The notes beneath the pieces are model-generated. The model saw only the letters and a program-made list of their open reading frames with translations. It did no database searches and was not told the origin of the DNA. DNA of 64,000 nt. Origin: Methylobacter sp. S3L5C (GTDB lineage Bacteria > Pseudomonadota > Gammaproteobacteria > Methylococcales > Methylomonadaceae). The stretch's first letter is position 1; the number at the start of each line of letters is the position of its first letter. Of the stretch, positions 10,001 to 18,095 are shown in pieces. The stretch lies in NCBI RefSeq assembly GCF_022788635.1, contig NZ_CP076024.1, forward strand, positions 1,798,001 through 1,862,000, read 5' to 3'. Position numbers and translations under genes: made by a program.

Positions 10001-10503
10001 CTGTAGCATTGACCGGTGCGGCCCCCATCGGTGGCATCGTGGTGACTTTGTCGGACAATAGCGCAGTTGTCTCTGAGCCTGCCACTGTCACGGTGCCGGC
10101 GGGAGCTAGCAGTACAACTTTCATCATAGCAACGACGCCGGTGGCAAGCAACACCACGGCGACACTTTCTGCAGCGCTGAACAGTATAACTAAAACGGCA
10201 ACGTTGACGGTCAATCGGCCTGCACTTGCTTCGGTATCGGTCAATCCTGCCACCGTAAAGGGTGGAACTTCCTCGACTGGAACCGTAACCCTGACTGGTG
10301 CGGCACCCGCAGCAGGAACCGCTGTGGTTTTGTCGGACAACAACACAGCTACCTCTGAACCTGCCAGTGTCACCGTTCCGAGGGGAGCGACTAACGCGAT
10401 GTTCACCATAACTACGATCAATGTGACCAGATCGAGAAATGTGACAATTTCAGGCAAGCTTAACGGTACGACAAAGACAGCGACACTGAGCATCACACGA
10501 TAG
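7048..10503 (+). CDS. Giant secreted protein: PQQ-like beta-propeller plus Ig-like repeats
   Basis: A 1151-residue protein with an N-terminal signal peptide (hydrophobic residues about 18-38, then VSALS). Residues about 45-560 show propeller-blade features of PQQ-like repeat proteins (VVFVATDNDTVYAFDAD, LLLTGGKDGTIYLLDRD, KVYVGTQTQLSVFG). Residues about 565-655, 865-955, 960-1055 and 1060-1151 are repeats of an Ig-like module with the pattern SVxxxPxxVxGGxSSTGTVxLxxxAP and an SxPxSVTVxAGAxSxTF segment. Between the first and second Ig-like module sits a roughly 200-residue module beginning AAGNFGESVPYTV. The whole tail from there is paralogous to that of the protein at 10925. There is no PEP-CTERM or LPXTG anchor. 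Probably exported to the cell surface or medium; substrate unknown. AGGATA before the ATG supports this start. Confidence 0.8.
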   Translation: MYSLSRQCGCMSSMRIACRLLINLFVITLMAFLAVDSVSALSNVVTYHYDISRSGLNANEVTLTPANVNSGQFGKLFSHTVDGPVYPQPLYVENLIIPDQGIHNVVFVATDNDTVYAFDADSNADSNASPLWSVSLIDTAHGAAPGATAVAGTDIDCLDTFASGVTGTPVIDTTTGTMYLDATSKENGAIVHRLHALDITTGAEKAPGPILVKPTVGSTNFDPAKEHQKAGLLLVNGTLFVAFGSHCDANPFHGWLVAYDVATFTQKAAFNSTPNSSVGGGIWMSGGGIAADANSSIYFGTGNGTYFDVTSPTSFGNSVMKLGQPINGSLPVLDWFTPYNQSQLDTQNLDQGGGGILLLPDQPAGSPKQHLLLTGGKDGTIYLLDRDNMGHYNVNNNNAAWQSIPNATPGLWSTPAWWNNNVYLAGSGDAGEASDYLRAYRFNPSTGLLSDVPTSHTSALFSFPGPTPSVSSNGTNNAIVWALQTDQFGLEGVNNGPAVLHAYDATNLAIELYNSAQNLSRDNPGLAVKMAVPTVINGKVYVGTQTQLSVFGELPLFASVSVNPASVVGGASSTGTITLSTGAPAGGMIVTLGSNSPIASVPASVAIAAGATSTTFPITTLAVMSATTVTISATDGITPQSANLRVNPVSAGGAVSFVQAAGNFGESVPYTVNITPTPGDFLAVFVWQIEASTTPSVMTDDVGSVYTKDCDFTFEQGNGVRRLTVYHLANAPSGITGVNITPNKPSRTIVAEYSGMPTSGAMLDGCGTVNNQTVASTVWSSLSIPTTANDLVFGLTETGYSGNAGFAPTGAWTGRFTQHDPVDIDDSYFGDQINVAPGSYTATGTSTVSVPKSSVVVAFKTTASPVALALASVTLSPASVPGGSLSTGTVALNAVAPSGGAIVALSSSNSSVTVPSSVTVAANATSATFPVATSGVSAVTPVTITGTYNGTQTGTLTVNPLPAAALSSVSISPTAVIGGVSSTGTVALTGAAPIGGIVVTLSDNSAVVSEPATVTVPAGASSTTFIIATTPVASNTTATLSAALNSITKTATLTVNRPALASVSVNPATVKGGTSSTGTVTLTGAAPAAGTAVVLSDNNTATSEPASVTVPRGATNAMFTITTINVTRSRNVTISGKLNGTTKTATLSITR

Positions 10504-10924
10504 CTGATTTTCAAGAGAAAGACAGTGAATCGTTATTTTGAGCTTAAAAATAAAGTTGTAGCAATACATTAGTAAGAATGGAAAGAGCGTCACCCATTTT
10601 TCGCAAAATCTGAAATGGTTATATTTAATTTCAGAAACAGGAAATAGGCGATGCAAGAAATATAAGTACTTCGAACACGGGTTTATGAAAAGCAGCACGC
10701 AGAGCTCGAAGCTCCAATAGCATTAGCTGTGTAACAGCAGGGAAGCATTGCTTTGCCCATAAAGCCTGGTACTTCAATACCTGGGGGCCAGTTTGCTTAT
10801 ACCAATTTACAAAGTGCTTTAACATTGATTTAAATCACACCTATTTATTGGTAGGGATTTGGACGGCGTTAATTAGTCTGTTGTTTTTGCTTTTTTATCT
10901 ATAGCCATTTGAAGGAAAAATAAA
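10504..10924. other. Intergenic region between the two giant surface-protein genes
   Basis: About 420 bases with no convincing coding frame. It separates two same-strand genes and contains an FNR/ANR-like palindrome at 10825-10838 and a GAAGGAAAAA ribosome-binding site just before 10925, so the second gene probably has its own promoter. No strong terminator for the upstream gene was seen. Confidence 0.5.
10825..10838. promoter_or_regulatory. Candidate FNR/ANR (or CRP-family) binding site
   Basis: TTGATTTAAATCAC matches the FNR-family consensus TTGAT-N4-ATCAA at nine of ten defined positions. It lies 87 bases upstream of the start codon at 10925, a usual place for an activator site. It suggests oxygen-responsive control of the DUF2341 surface protein. 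No binding data exist here; chance occurrence in AT-rich DNA is possible. Confidence 0.45.
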
Positions 10925-13900
10925 ATGAATTTAATATTCTGTTATCGTTATATTCGCTATTCATGTCTTTTTTTGCTCCTACCTGTTTTGCTGCTTTGGC
11001 TTGGCTTGCATGCTTCGGCTTTCTCTACGACAGTAATCGATACGGGAAAAACAGGTTCGTACCCGGTAGCATCGCCAATTAATTCTCGATCATTGGCTTC
11101 CGAAAATGCATTGGTTTCCGGAAATTGGCTTGACCCTGCATGGATTGACCGCAGTGTAGTTACAATTAATAGCTCAAGCGCTATTGAGTTGAGTAATTTT
11201 CAGGTGCAGGTAAAACTGGATAGCACTTTTGACTTTAGCAAGGTAAAGAGTGATGGCAGTGATATACGTTTTACTCTTGGCGATGGTGTTACCCAGATTC
11301 CATTCTGGATCGAGACTTGGGATGTCGGCAATCGGAAGGCAAGTTTGTGGATCAAAGTGCCAACGGTTCCGATAACAGGGACGACTTTATATATGTACTA
11401 TGGAAATCTAGCGGCTACAGGGGCTTCCAGTGGAGCTAATACCTTTGAGTTTTTTGACGATTTTAATTCCGGATCTACACTGCTTGGTTATTATAACCTT
11501 GGAGCGCCCACTACGGTTTTAGTGCAGGATCAACCTTGGGAGAATGGTGCATTAGATGCGCCACATACAATGAGCGTTATCGAGAACAATAACGGCGGCT
11601 ATGTCTATTGGGGATATTATGGTCTTCAGAAAGGTTGTTCCGGGATTGGGCTGGCTTTTAGCAATGATTTGGTTAGCTGGACAAAGTATGACCAAAATCC
11701 ATTGATTAACACCGGTAGATGGCCTACGGTCTTAAAAGTCGGGAGCATCTTTTATATGCTTTATACTAAAGATTATTGTACTTCCACCCCTTATATCGTG
11801 CTTGCGACCAGCACAGATGGTATTAACTTCGCGGATCAGAAGATTATCGTGCAGCCGCAACCCGGCTTTAAGAACCAAAATCCCAACCTCTACTTTAACC
11901 CGAATGACGGTAATTATTACATTTATTGGTTTAACTACGGGGGGGCACCGACTGACACTATCAGGACAAGAAGTGCGAGCACCATTGAAGGACTCGATAA
12001 CCCCGCTTCAGAAACTATTGTGCTGCAATCCAATGATGTTTTGGCAGCTCCCAATATGATGTTTCGTGATGGCACATACTTTCTTTCGACGGAAAGCCTG
12101 GATGCCAATTCGGCCTGGATTACAAACATTTACTCCAGCACTAATCCTACCAGCGGTTTTTCTCTTTTACCAAACAATCCAATCCTGGCACAGGGATCAG
12201 CCTGTCTGTTTCAGCACATCTTCGGAACCGAACTCCATGAGTATTACTGTAAACAAGACGGAGGAACCGGCATCTGGACTTTGGAACATCGGCTTGCCGA
12301 CCTGACTTTGGGTAGAGTACAGTTTCAAGATGGTATAGACCCTGGTAAATGGGCAGTGACTGGCGGTTCGTGGGCAGTTATCAACGATACCCAACAGGAT
12401 GGCACTGTCGGTGGTGTATTACGGGGTACGATTGGTAGCAGTATGAGGCAGGTTTTACTGTCTAAATATAGCGGCAGTGATTATGTGGTTGAGGTGTATG
12501 GCAAGCAACTTAACGGTCCGGTTTGGGGTATTGGAACACGGGCTTTGGATCAGAATAATCTTTACTCTATTAATTTGTACGAGAATCTTGATGATACCAA
12601 CAACCTCTATGTCTATGATTGGGTAAACGGGGGCGCATCAACGCTCAATAATATAGCGGTCGGAGCGGTAAATGCTAATGCATGGTACAAGCTTTCGGTA
12701 CAAATGCATGGCAACGCCATTGATGTTTATAAGGACGACAGTTTGACGCTTCAGGCGTCATCTTCTTTGTATACGGCAGGAACCATAGCGCTTTATGGGG
12801 AAAAAAATACAGTCGCCGAGTTTAATAATGTTCTGGTACGTAAATATGCGGCAGTCGAGCCATCAACCACTGTAGTATCGGAAATGCCATTGACACTGGG
12901 TTCATTACAACTGAATCCGAATAGTGTATTAGGGGGAGACTTATCTCAGGGGACTGTGGTTTTGCAACGTCCTGCCCCGATTGGGGGAGTAATTGTCACG
13001 CTATCAAGTTCTGATCCTTCGGTCACGATACCCTCCAGCGTAACTGTTGCCGCCAATGCAACAAGCGCGACTTTCTCCGTAACTACAAGTGCAGTGAGTG
13101 TGGTGACTCCGGTCACGATAACGGGTACTTACAACGGAACTCAAAATGCGACGCTTACCGTTAATCCTGCTCCTGTTGCCTTTGTTAAAGCTGCCGGCAA
13201 CTTCGGTGAGTCAGTTCCCTACACCGTTGGTATCGCACCAACTCCAGGGAATTTTCTTGCTGTATTTGTCTGGCAGATTGAAGGAGCAGCGACGCCGGCA
13301 GTCATGACAGATAATCTTGGAAGTATCTACACAAAGGATTGCGACTTAACTTTCAACCAGGGTAACGGTTTGCGACGCCTTACTGTGTTCCATCTATTAA
13401 ATGCGCCTGGCGGAATTACAAAGGTCAATATCACTCCGAACAGGCCATCACGAACAATCGTTGCCGAGTATTCAGGAATGCCGGTTAGCGGGGCGATGTT
13501 TGATGTTTGCGGAATGGTAAACAACCAGACGACTGCGAGTAATACTTGGTCTTCTTTGGCCACCACTACCACAGCGGTCGATTTGGTTTTTGGACTGACC
13601 GACACGGGATTCTCCGGCAATGCCGGCTTTGGTGCGAGTGGAGCCTGGATAGGGCGTCTGGCACAACACGATACAATCGACGCAGATGATAGTTATTTAG
13701 TCGATCACATCAATGCAGCACCAGGGAGTTACACGGCAACCGGTACTTCAACTATCTCGCTGGCAACATCATCTGTCGTAGTCGCGTTTAAAACTATCTC
13801 AAGCCCTGCGGCCTTGGCATCGGTAACACTCAATCCGGCGAGCGTTCCAGGTGGAAGTTCTTCAACGGGAACGGTAGCGCTGAATGCGGCAGCGCCTTCC

Positions 13901-14662
13901 GGCGGAGCGATGATTGCGTTATTAAGTTCGGATCCTTCGGTTACGGTACCATCAAACGTGACTGTTGGTGCCAACGCGACGACCGCTACTTTTGGGGTGA
14001 CGACGACCACTGTAAGTGCGGTGACTCCAGTTACAATAACGGGCACTTACAACGGAACGCAAACCGGGACACTGACTGTGAATCCACTTCCAGCGGTCGC
14101 ATTATCCTCTGTAAGCGTGAATCCTTCGGCGGTGACAGGAGGTATTTCCACGACAGGGACTGTGACGTTGACCGGTACGGCCCCGATTGGTGGCATTGTG
14201 GTGACTTTGTCGAATAATAATTCCATTGTCTCGGAACCTGCTTCCGTCACCGTGCCGGCAGGAGCTTCCAGCGCAACTTTTACCATAGCAACGACACCGG
14301 TGGCAAGTAACACTACGGTGACACTTTCTGCTGCGTTGAACAGTATAACGAAGACCTCTACGATGGTAGTCAATCGGCCGGCGCTTGCTTCGGTGTCGGT
14401 TAATCCTGCCAGCGTGAAGGGTGGAACTTCCTCGACTGGAACCGTAACCCTGACAGGTGCAGCACCCGCAGCAGGAACCGTTGTGGCTTTGTCGGACAAC
14501 AACACCGCTGCGTCTGTACCTGCCAGTGTTACTGTGCCAATGGGAGCAACTGGCGCGACGTTTACCATCACTACCACTAGGGTGAACAGTTCGAGAAATG
14601 TGACGATTTCAGGCAAACTTAACGGCACGACAAAGACAGCCACGCTGGGCATCACCAGGTAG
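10925..14662 (+). CDS. Giant secreted DUF2341 / propeller-like protein with Ig-like repeats
   Basis: A 1245-residue protein with a clear signal peptide (residues about 11-35, LLLPVLLLWLGLHASAFS). Residues about 60-150 are a DUF2341 domain (FQVQVKLDSTFDFSK, DGSDIRFTLGDG, FWIETWD, LYMYYGNL). Residues about 180-445 resemble a glycoside-hydrolase-type five-bladed propeller (YYGLQKGCSGIGLAFSNDL, IFYMLYTKDYC, YIYWFNYGG). Residues about 450-640 resemble a concanavalin-like sandwich. The rest consists of the same Ig-like modules and the AAGNFGESVPYTV module found in the protein at 7048. Head domains are paralogous to the gene cut at 1-1182. A GAAGGA site precedes the start. Likely an exported, glycan-interacting surface protein; glycosidase activity is possible but not shown by catalytic residues I can name. 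Confidence 0.8.
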   Translation: MNLIFCYRYIRYSCLFLLLPVLLLWLGLHASAFSTTVIDTGKTGSYPVASPINSRSLASENALVSGNWLDPAWIDRSVVTINSSSAIELSNFQVQVKLDSTFDFSKVKSDGSDIRFTLGDGVTQIPFWIETWDVGNRKASLWIKVPTVPITGTTLYMYYGNLAATGASSGANTFEFFDDFNSGSTLLGYYNLGAPTTVLVQDQPWENGALDAPHTMSVIENNNGGYVYWGYYGLQKGCSGIGLAFSNDLVSWTKYDQNPLINTGRWPTVLKVGSIFYMLYTKDYCTSTPYIVLATSTDGINFADQKIIVQPQPGFKNQNPNLYFNPNDGNYYIYWFNYGGAPTDTIRTRSASTIEGLDNPASETIVLQSNDVLAAPNMMFRDGTYFLSTESLDANSAWITNIYSSTNPTSGFSLLPNNPILAQGSACLFQHIFGTELHEYYCKQDGGTGIWTLEHRLADLTLGRVQFQDGIDPGKWAVTGGSWAVINDTQQDGTVGGVLRGTIGSSMRQVLLSKYSGSDYVVEVYGKQLNGPVWGIGTRALDQNNLYSINLYENLDDTNNLYVYDWVNGGASTLNNIAVGAVNANAWYKLSVQMHGNAIDVYKDDSLTLQASSSLYTAGTIALYGEKNTVAEFNNVLVRKYAAVEPSTTVVSEMPLTLGSLQLNPNSVLGGDLSQGTVVLQRPAPIGGVIVTLSSSDPSVTIPSSVTVAANATSATFSVTTSAVSVVTPVTITGTYNGTQNATLTVNPAPVAFVKAAGNFGESVPYTVGIAPTPGNFLAVFVWQIEGAATPAVMTDNLGSIYTKDCDLTFNQGNGLRRLTVFHLLNAPGGITKVNITPNRPSRTIVAEYSGMPVSGAMFDVCGMVNNQTTASNTWSSLATTTTAVDLVFGLTDTGFSGNAGFGASGAWIGRLAQHDTIDADDSYLVDHINAAPGSYTATGTSTISLATSSVVVAFKTISSPAALASVTLNPASVPGGSSSTGTVALNAAAPSGGAMIALLSSDPSVTVPSNVTVGANATTATFGVTTTTVSAVTPVTITGTYNGTQTGTLTVNPLPAVALSSVSVNPSAVTGGISTTGTVTLTGTAPIGGIVVTLSNNNSIVSEPASVTVPAGASSATFTIATTPVASNTTVTLSAALNSITKTSTMVVNRPALASVSVNPASVKGGTSSTGTVTLTGAAPAAGTVVALSDNNTAASVPASVTVPMGATGATFTITTTRVNSSRNVTISGKLNGTTKTATLGITR

Positions 14663-14864
14663 CTGATTATCAGTGGACCAGGAAGTGAGTTTTGTATTTT
14701 CTGAGCTGAAAAATAAAAGCCTGGCAAGGCAGTTGAGGAACTGAAAGAACGTTGCCATTTTTCGTGAAACCCGAAAAGTTTTCTACCCGATTCGGGAGCG
14801 AAAAATTGGCTGCGTTCTTTTCAGTTAACGTTGTTCTGGTGACTCCTCGATAAATAATTGTTCT

Positions 14865-14913
14865 GCCGAATAGATACCATCTCTTTAAAGAATGGTTTCT
14901 GTTCGGCTTTTTT
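14865..14913 (+). terminator. Rho-independent terminator of the giant surface-protein gene
   Basis: A stem of sixteen pairs (one T-T mismatch and one G-T pair) joins the arms at 14865-14880 and 14892-14907. It is followed on the plus strand by TTTTTT. It ends the 10925-14662 transcript and sits just before the end of the converging metallophosphatase gene. Confidence 0.8.
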
Positions 14914-14926
14914 GTGAGGGATTGAT

Positions 14927-16873
14927 TTAGTTGGGTATCACGCCTTTTAGCGGTTGAATCTCTGGATTACCAAAACCGGGGCTTGCCAGTGGATAGAGTA
15001 GATTGATACGGTGTCCTTGAGGGTTCGCCATCATTCCAGGTTGGGTTTTTAAATAACGCACGACAATTTCGCTAACATCCAGCGGGTTACCTTTTTCGTC
15101 TTTTACAACATCAATAGCACTGCCGGGTGTTGCGCAAGCTCCGCAGTTGTTAATGGTCTCGGGATCATCTGCGTACCAGTAACCTGCGACGGAATACGGC
15201 ACTGATGGGGCATGCGGGGCAACATATTTGCCCTCATCTTTTGGATTAATCGATTTCCCGCCGATCTTGATATTCGAGCCACTTGAGCCATAAGGTGCAT
15301 AGACATCCAAATCAAAAGTCACGTTACTATAGCCAAACATCCAACCGCCGGTCCAAAGGCCGGGAACGGTAGAGAATGAGCCGCGGGTAGAATTTTCAAT
15401 CTGTCTTTTAAGCTGGCCACCATAGATAGGATAAACCTTGGCAATGCGGGCACCTATAGGCAAGTAATGGTAAATATCCGACATGGTTATCGGGCCGGGT
15501 GCAACATGGGTGCCGTAGCGAAAACCGCGAATGGTCGCAAAATCGGAACCGGCAGCCCAGCGCATGGCATCAACAATCAAATCGTGAGAGCTGCCCTCAA
15601 TGACGCCCGGATTATCCGTTTTGCTATCGGTAAAATTTGAACGGTGTAAAGCGTTAGCGGTATAGCCTACAACCGTATCGACAGGACGCAGCAGGGTGCT
15701 GGTATTACCGCCAATGGTTGCAGTCTGGCCGGCAACAAAAGTATTACTTACAAAAGGAGTCCGTACTTCGGCAACCTTGCTTGCAACTGCTGCATCTTCC
15801 TTAATTTTGTCGGTGATGATGTGCGGCGTCCATTTCCAGGTCAATTTACCGTCACCTGGAAGTTTATGGCCTTTTTTAACCTTGAGACGAATCTCACCCA
15901 GCATAGTGCCGTCCTGGCCTTCTTCTACCAATACGGTACCGGTTTTAAGTACCACAGGCTCTATGGTGCGTTCGTGCATATCGGCATTCAAAATAAAATC
16001 AACGCCAGGATAGCGGGTAGCAAGATCAATCGTTCTGGATAATTCAAGTTCCGATATCATGACAATGATGTCAACCTGCATGATATTACGTAATTCGTTG
16101 ATGTAGTAAGGCATTTCGTTTTCACCGTCGGTGTACACGAAGCCTTTGGTAACAACCGGTCCGACTGCGCGAATGGCGCGTGCTGTTGTCATACCCAGAA
16201 CGCCGACTTTTATGCCATTGATTGTTTTGATAATATAAGGCGGTAATGGACGCTGACCTGCCAACTGTGGATAAGGCGTAGTAGTATCAGTCGATGGAAA
16301 GTCGATATAGCCCGGTGCTCCGAGCGTTTTGTGGTCGACACCCAGTGCCGGGCGATCTGATCTTCCTGGTTCATCAGAAACCTGATCGGGACAAAGTGGT
16401 TTGGATATGCCTGCACAGACATAATAAAGATTGGCAGCGACTGTTTGGGTATTAAATAATGGCGGTTTACCGGGCGTGCCTACGAATGTTTGCAGAAATC
16501 GTTCCGGCCCGTAAAGATAGTCCCAGTTGCCCGGCTCATTAAAATCAGGTTTTAGCAGATTCATAACATCAATCAAGGCTTGGCCACGGGTGAACATCGC
16601 TTCGGCAGAGCCTTGCAGGGTATCGCCTGTATTGAAATAGAGCGTCTGGCCGGGATTGGCTTTGCGGATATGGTTGATAACTGTTGCCATACGCGCAAGA
16701 CCGCCTTCCATCCTGCCTGTGCTGTCGCTACGCACATTGGGTCTGGGCACAAGATGGCCGTGGATATCGCCGGAATGAATGAGGGTGAGCTCACCTTTTC
16801 CTGCAAAAGCCGTTCCGGAAAGTATCAACCCGGTAAGTACGATTAATTTTTTTAACAAACCATTTCTAGTCAT
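14927..16873 (-). CDS. SoxB-like / 5'-nucleotidase-family metallophosphoesterase, exported
   Basis: A 648-residue protein counted from the ATG at 16873, which has AGGGGTG at ribosome-binding distance and is followed directly by a signal peptide (residues 1-24, ending GTAFA). The frame is open to 16948 but the added residues do not fit a leader. An N-terminal metallophosphoesterase domain shows SGDIHGHL (metal ligands D36, H38), FNTGDTLQGS and GNWDYLYGPERF, the last resembling the SoxB version of the usual GNHE motif. A 5'-nucleotidase C-terminal domain follows (GVIEGSSHDLIVDAMRWAAGSDFATIRGF). The usual GHTH motif reads ADMH. SoxB hydrolyses sulfate from thiosulfate bound to SoxYZ, but no other sox gene is present here, so a nucleotidase role remains possible. 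Confidence 0.72.
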   Translation of the reverse strand: MTRNGLLKKLIVLTGLILSGTAFAGKGELTLIHSGDIHGHLVPRPNVRSDSTGRMEGGLARMATVINHIRKANPGQTLYFNTGDTLQGSAEAMFTRGQALIDVMNLLKPDFNEPGNWDYLYGPERFLQTFVGTPGKPPLFNTQTVAANLYYVCAGISKPLCPDQVSDEPGRSDRPALGVDHKTLGAPGYIDFPSTDTTTPYPQLAGQRPLPPYIIKTINGIKVGVLGMTTARAIRAVGPVVTKGFVYTDGENEMPYYINELRNIMQVDIIVMISELELSRTIDLATRYPGVDFILNADMHERTIEPVVLKTGTVLVEEGQDGTMLGEIRLKVKKGHKLPGDGKLTWKWTPHIITDKIKEDAAVASKVAEVRTPFVSNTFVAGQTATIGGNTSTLLRPVDTVVGYTANALHRSNFTDSKTDNPGVIEGSSHDLIVDAMRWAAGSDFATIRGFRYGTHVAPGPITMSDIYHYLPIGARIAKVYPIYGGQLKRQIENSTRGSFSTVPGLWTGGWMFGYSNVTFDLDVYAPYGSSGSNIKIGGKSINPKDEGKYVAPHAPSVPYSVAGYWYADDPETINNCGACATPGSAIDVVKDEKGNPLDVSEIVVRYLKTQPGMMANPQGHRINLLYPLASPGFGNPEIQPLKGVIPN

Positions 16874-17053
16874 TATGCACCCCTGACTTATTAACAATAG
16901 CCAAGCACTTTGTTTTATCAGTGTAGCGGCAGGCCAGGTCAGTGGCATTAAGTTTCTTAAGGTTCAGTATTTCGTTCATAACGGCATTTCCAAGTGTATT
17001 TATTATGTGAAAGTCAGGTTGTTGTAACTATCTCACGGCTACACAATACTCTT

Positions 17054-17069
17054 AGCTAAAACCATGCCA
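17054..17069 (-). promoter_or_regulatory. Candidate sigma-54 promoter for the SoxB-like gene
   Basis: Read on the minus strand, TGGCATGGTTTTAGCT matches the sigma-54 pattern TGGCACG-N4-TTGCW with two mismatches, and keeps the essential GG and GC pairs exactly ten bases apart. The expected transcript start is near 17043, about 170 bases before the ATG at 16873. Two TGTTTCA/TGAAACA palindromes lie about 108 and 151 bases further upstream, the usual place for enhancer sites of a sigma-54 activator. Confidence 0.5.
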
Positions 17070-17143
17070 ATAAACATTGGATTTTATAATTCATTGTTTT
17101 TGTTATTAAAAATATATTAATTTGATCCTGATGTTTCATGTAT

Positions 17144-17210
17144 TGTTTCAGTGAAACAGTAATGAAAAATTTGATACGTTAATGAAACAAACGATAGCCT
17201 GTTTCATTAA
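17144..17210. promoter_or_regulatory. Two TGTTTCA/TGAAACA palindromes, probable activator sites
   Basis: TGTTTCA-G-TGAAACA occupies 17144-17158, a perfect seven-base palindrome around one base. TTAATGAAACA (17179-17189) pairs perfectly with TGTTTCATTAA (17200-17210) across ten bases. Both use the same half-site, and a further TGTTTCAT half-site lies just before them near 17132. Their position upstream of the candidate sigma-54 promoter suggests binding sites of an enhancer-binding protein that controls the SoxB-like gene. The second could instead act as a hairpin behind the methyltransferase gene that ends at 17309. Confidence 0.5.
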
Positions 17211-17308
17211 CAATCCTGTCTGGATTTTTGTAATTCGGTGATACAACCTGAGGAGATCTGTCTTGCCGTACTTGTTGGCTTAAGAAGCTTTGGACTTAAG
17301 GTTTGAAT

Positions 17309-17980
17309 TTATTCAGCGTTTCTTTGGCGTGGCTTTAATAGGTAGATTTTCTCCTGCAAACGTTTGAGTCCCTGGGTTTGAAGTTGGGGATATTCATCCA
17401 GTACATCTTGTTTGCAGAGTAGTATGATTTCATGGTTGTCCTGATAAAGGTCGCGAATCTCGTTTTCACTGACAGAAAAAGGCGGACCATTCATTTCTTT
17501 TTGTTCGTAGTCAAATGTCACCAGTAAAGTTTTCACGTTATCCGGCAAAATGCTTTTCAAATGTTGAACGTATTGTTGACGAAGTTCGACAGGCAAGGCG
17601 ACCAGTGAAGCACGATCAAAAACACAGGCTATGTCCTGAACCTGATCGCTATTAATATTGAAAAAATCACCTTGAAGAATGACTAAACCATCGGCTTCCC
17701 AACAGTAAAAGTTATCCTGCTGAACGATTTCAGGATTTAAACTGTTTTCAGTAAAAAAATCGCGTACGGCGAGCGGGCTTATTTCGACGCCAAGAACCCT
17801 GTGTCCTTGTCCGCATAGCCATAACATATCACTCGTTTTTCCGCACAATGGAACCAACACACGACAATTTGGGGTAGCGTTTAAATGCTGCCAATACGAT
17901 TTAAGATGACTATTGATTTCCTGTTGGTGAAAACCAATTTTATTTTTTTCCCAAATTTCAAGCCAGAATTCAGTATTCAT
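17309..17980 (-). CDS. tpm: Thiopurine S-methyltransferase family protein
   Basis: A 223-residue SAM-dependent methyltransferase, the usual length for bacterial TPMT. Diagnostic motifs are FWLEIWEKNKIGFHQQEIN at the N-terminus, VLVPLCGKTSDMLWL near residue 43 (SAM loop), VLGVEISPLAVRDFF, and CVFDRASLVALP in the middle. I use the ATG at 17980 because the family begins at this point; the frame extends twelve codons further upstream. No strong ribosome-binding site is visible. Bacterial members methylate thiols and selenium or tellurium oxyanions, giving volatile products. It stands alone between the SoxB-like gene and the peroxidase, on the same strand. Confidence 0.88.
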   Translation of the reverse strand: MNTEFWLEIWEKNKIGFHQQEINSHLKSYWQHLNATPNCRVLVPLCGKTSDMLWLCGQGHRVLGVEISPLAVRDFFTENSLNPEIVQQDNFYCWEADGLVILQGDFFNINSDQVQDIACVFDRASLVALPVELRQQYVQHLKSILPDNVKTLLVTFDYEQKEMNGPPFSVSENEIRDLYQDNHEIILLCKQDVLDEYPQLQTQGLKRLQEKIYLLKPRQRNAE

Positions 17981-18095
17981 AAGTATAGTTTGTTGTAGGT
18001 TTGTAAAATGGCACAATCCAGCTACACGGATAAGGCCAAACCAGTTCAGTTTGATCGAGCTTTATCCGTGCTGTATTAGCTTGATGTCGTGGGAT

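Noticed and set aside
9888-10514. Long minus-strand frames opposite the Ig-like repeats (also 14047-14727)
   Set aside because: They are mirror frames of repetitive Thr/Val/Ala codons on the coding strand, and recur opposite each repeat copy.
10631-10825. Minus-strand frame between the two giant genes
   Set aside because: No ribosome-binding site, no conserved features, and it covers the candidate FNR site region of the next gene.
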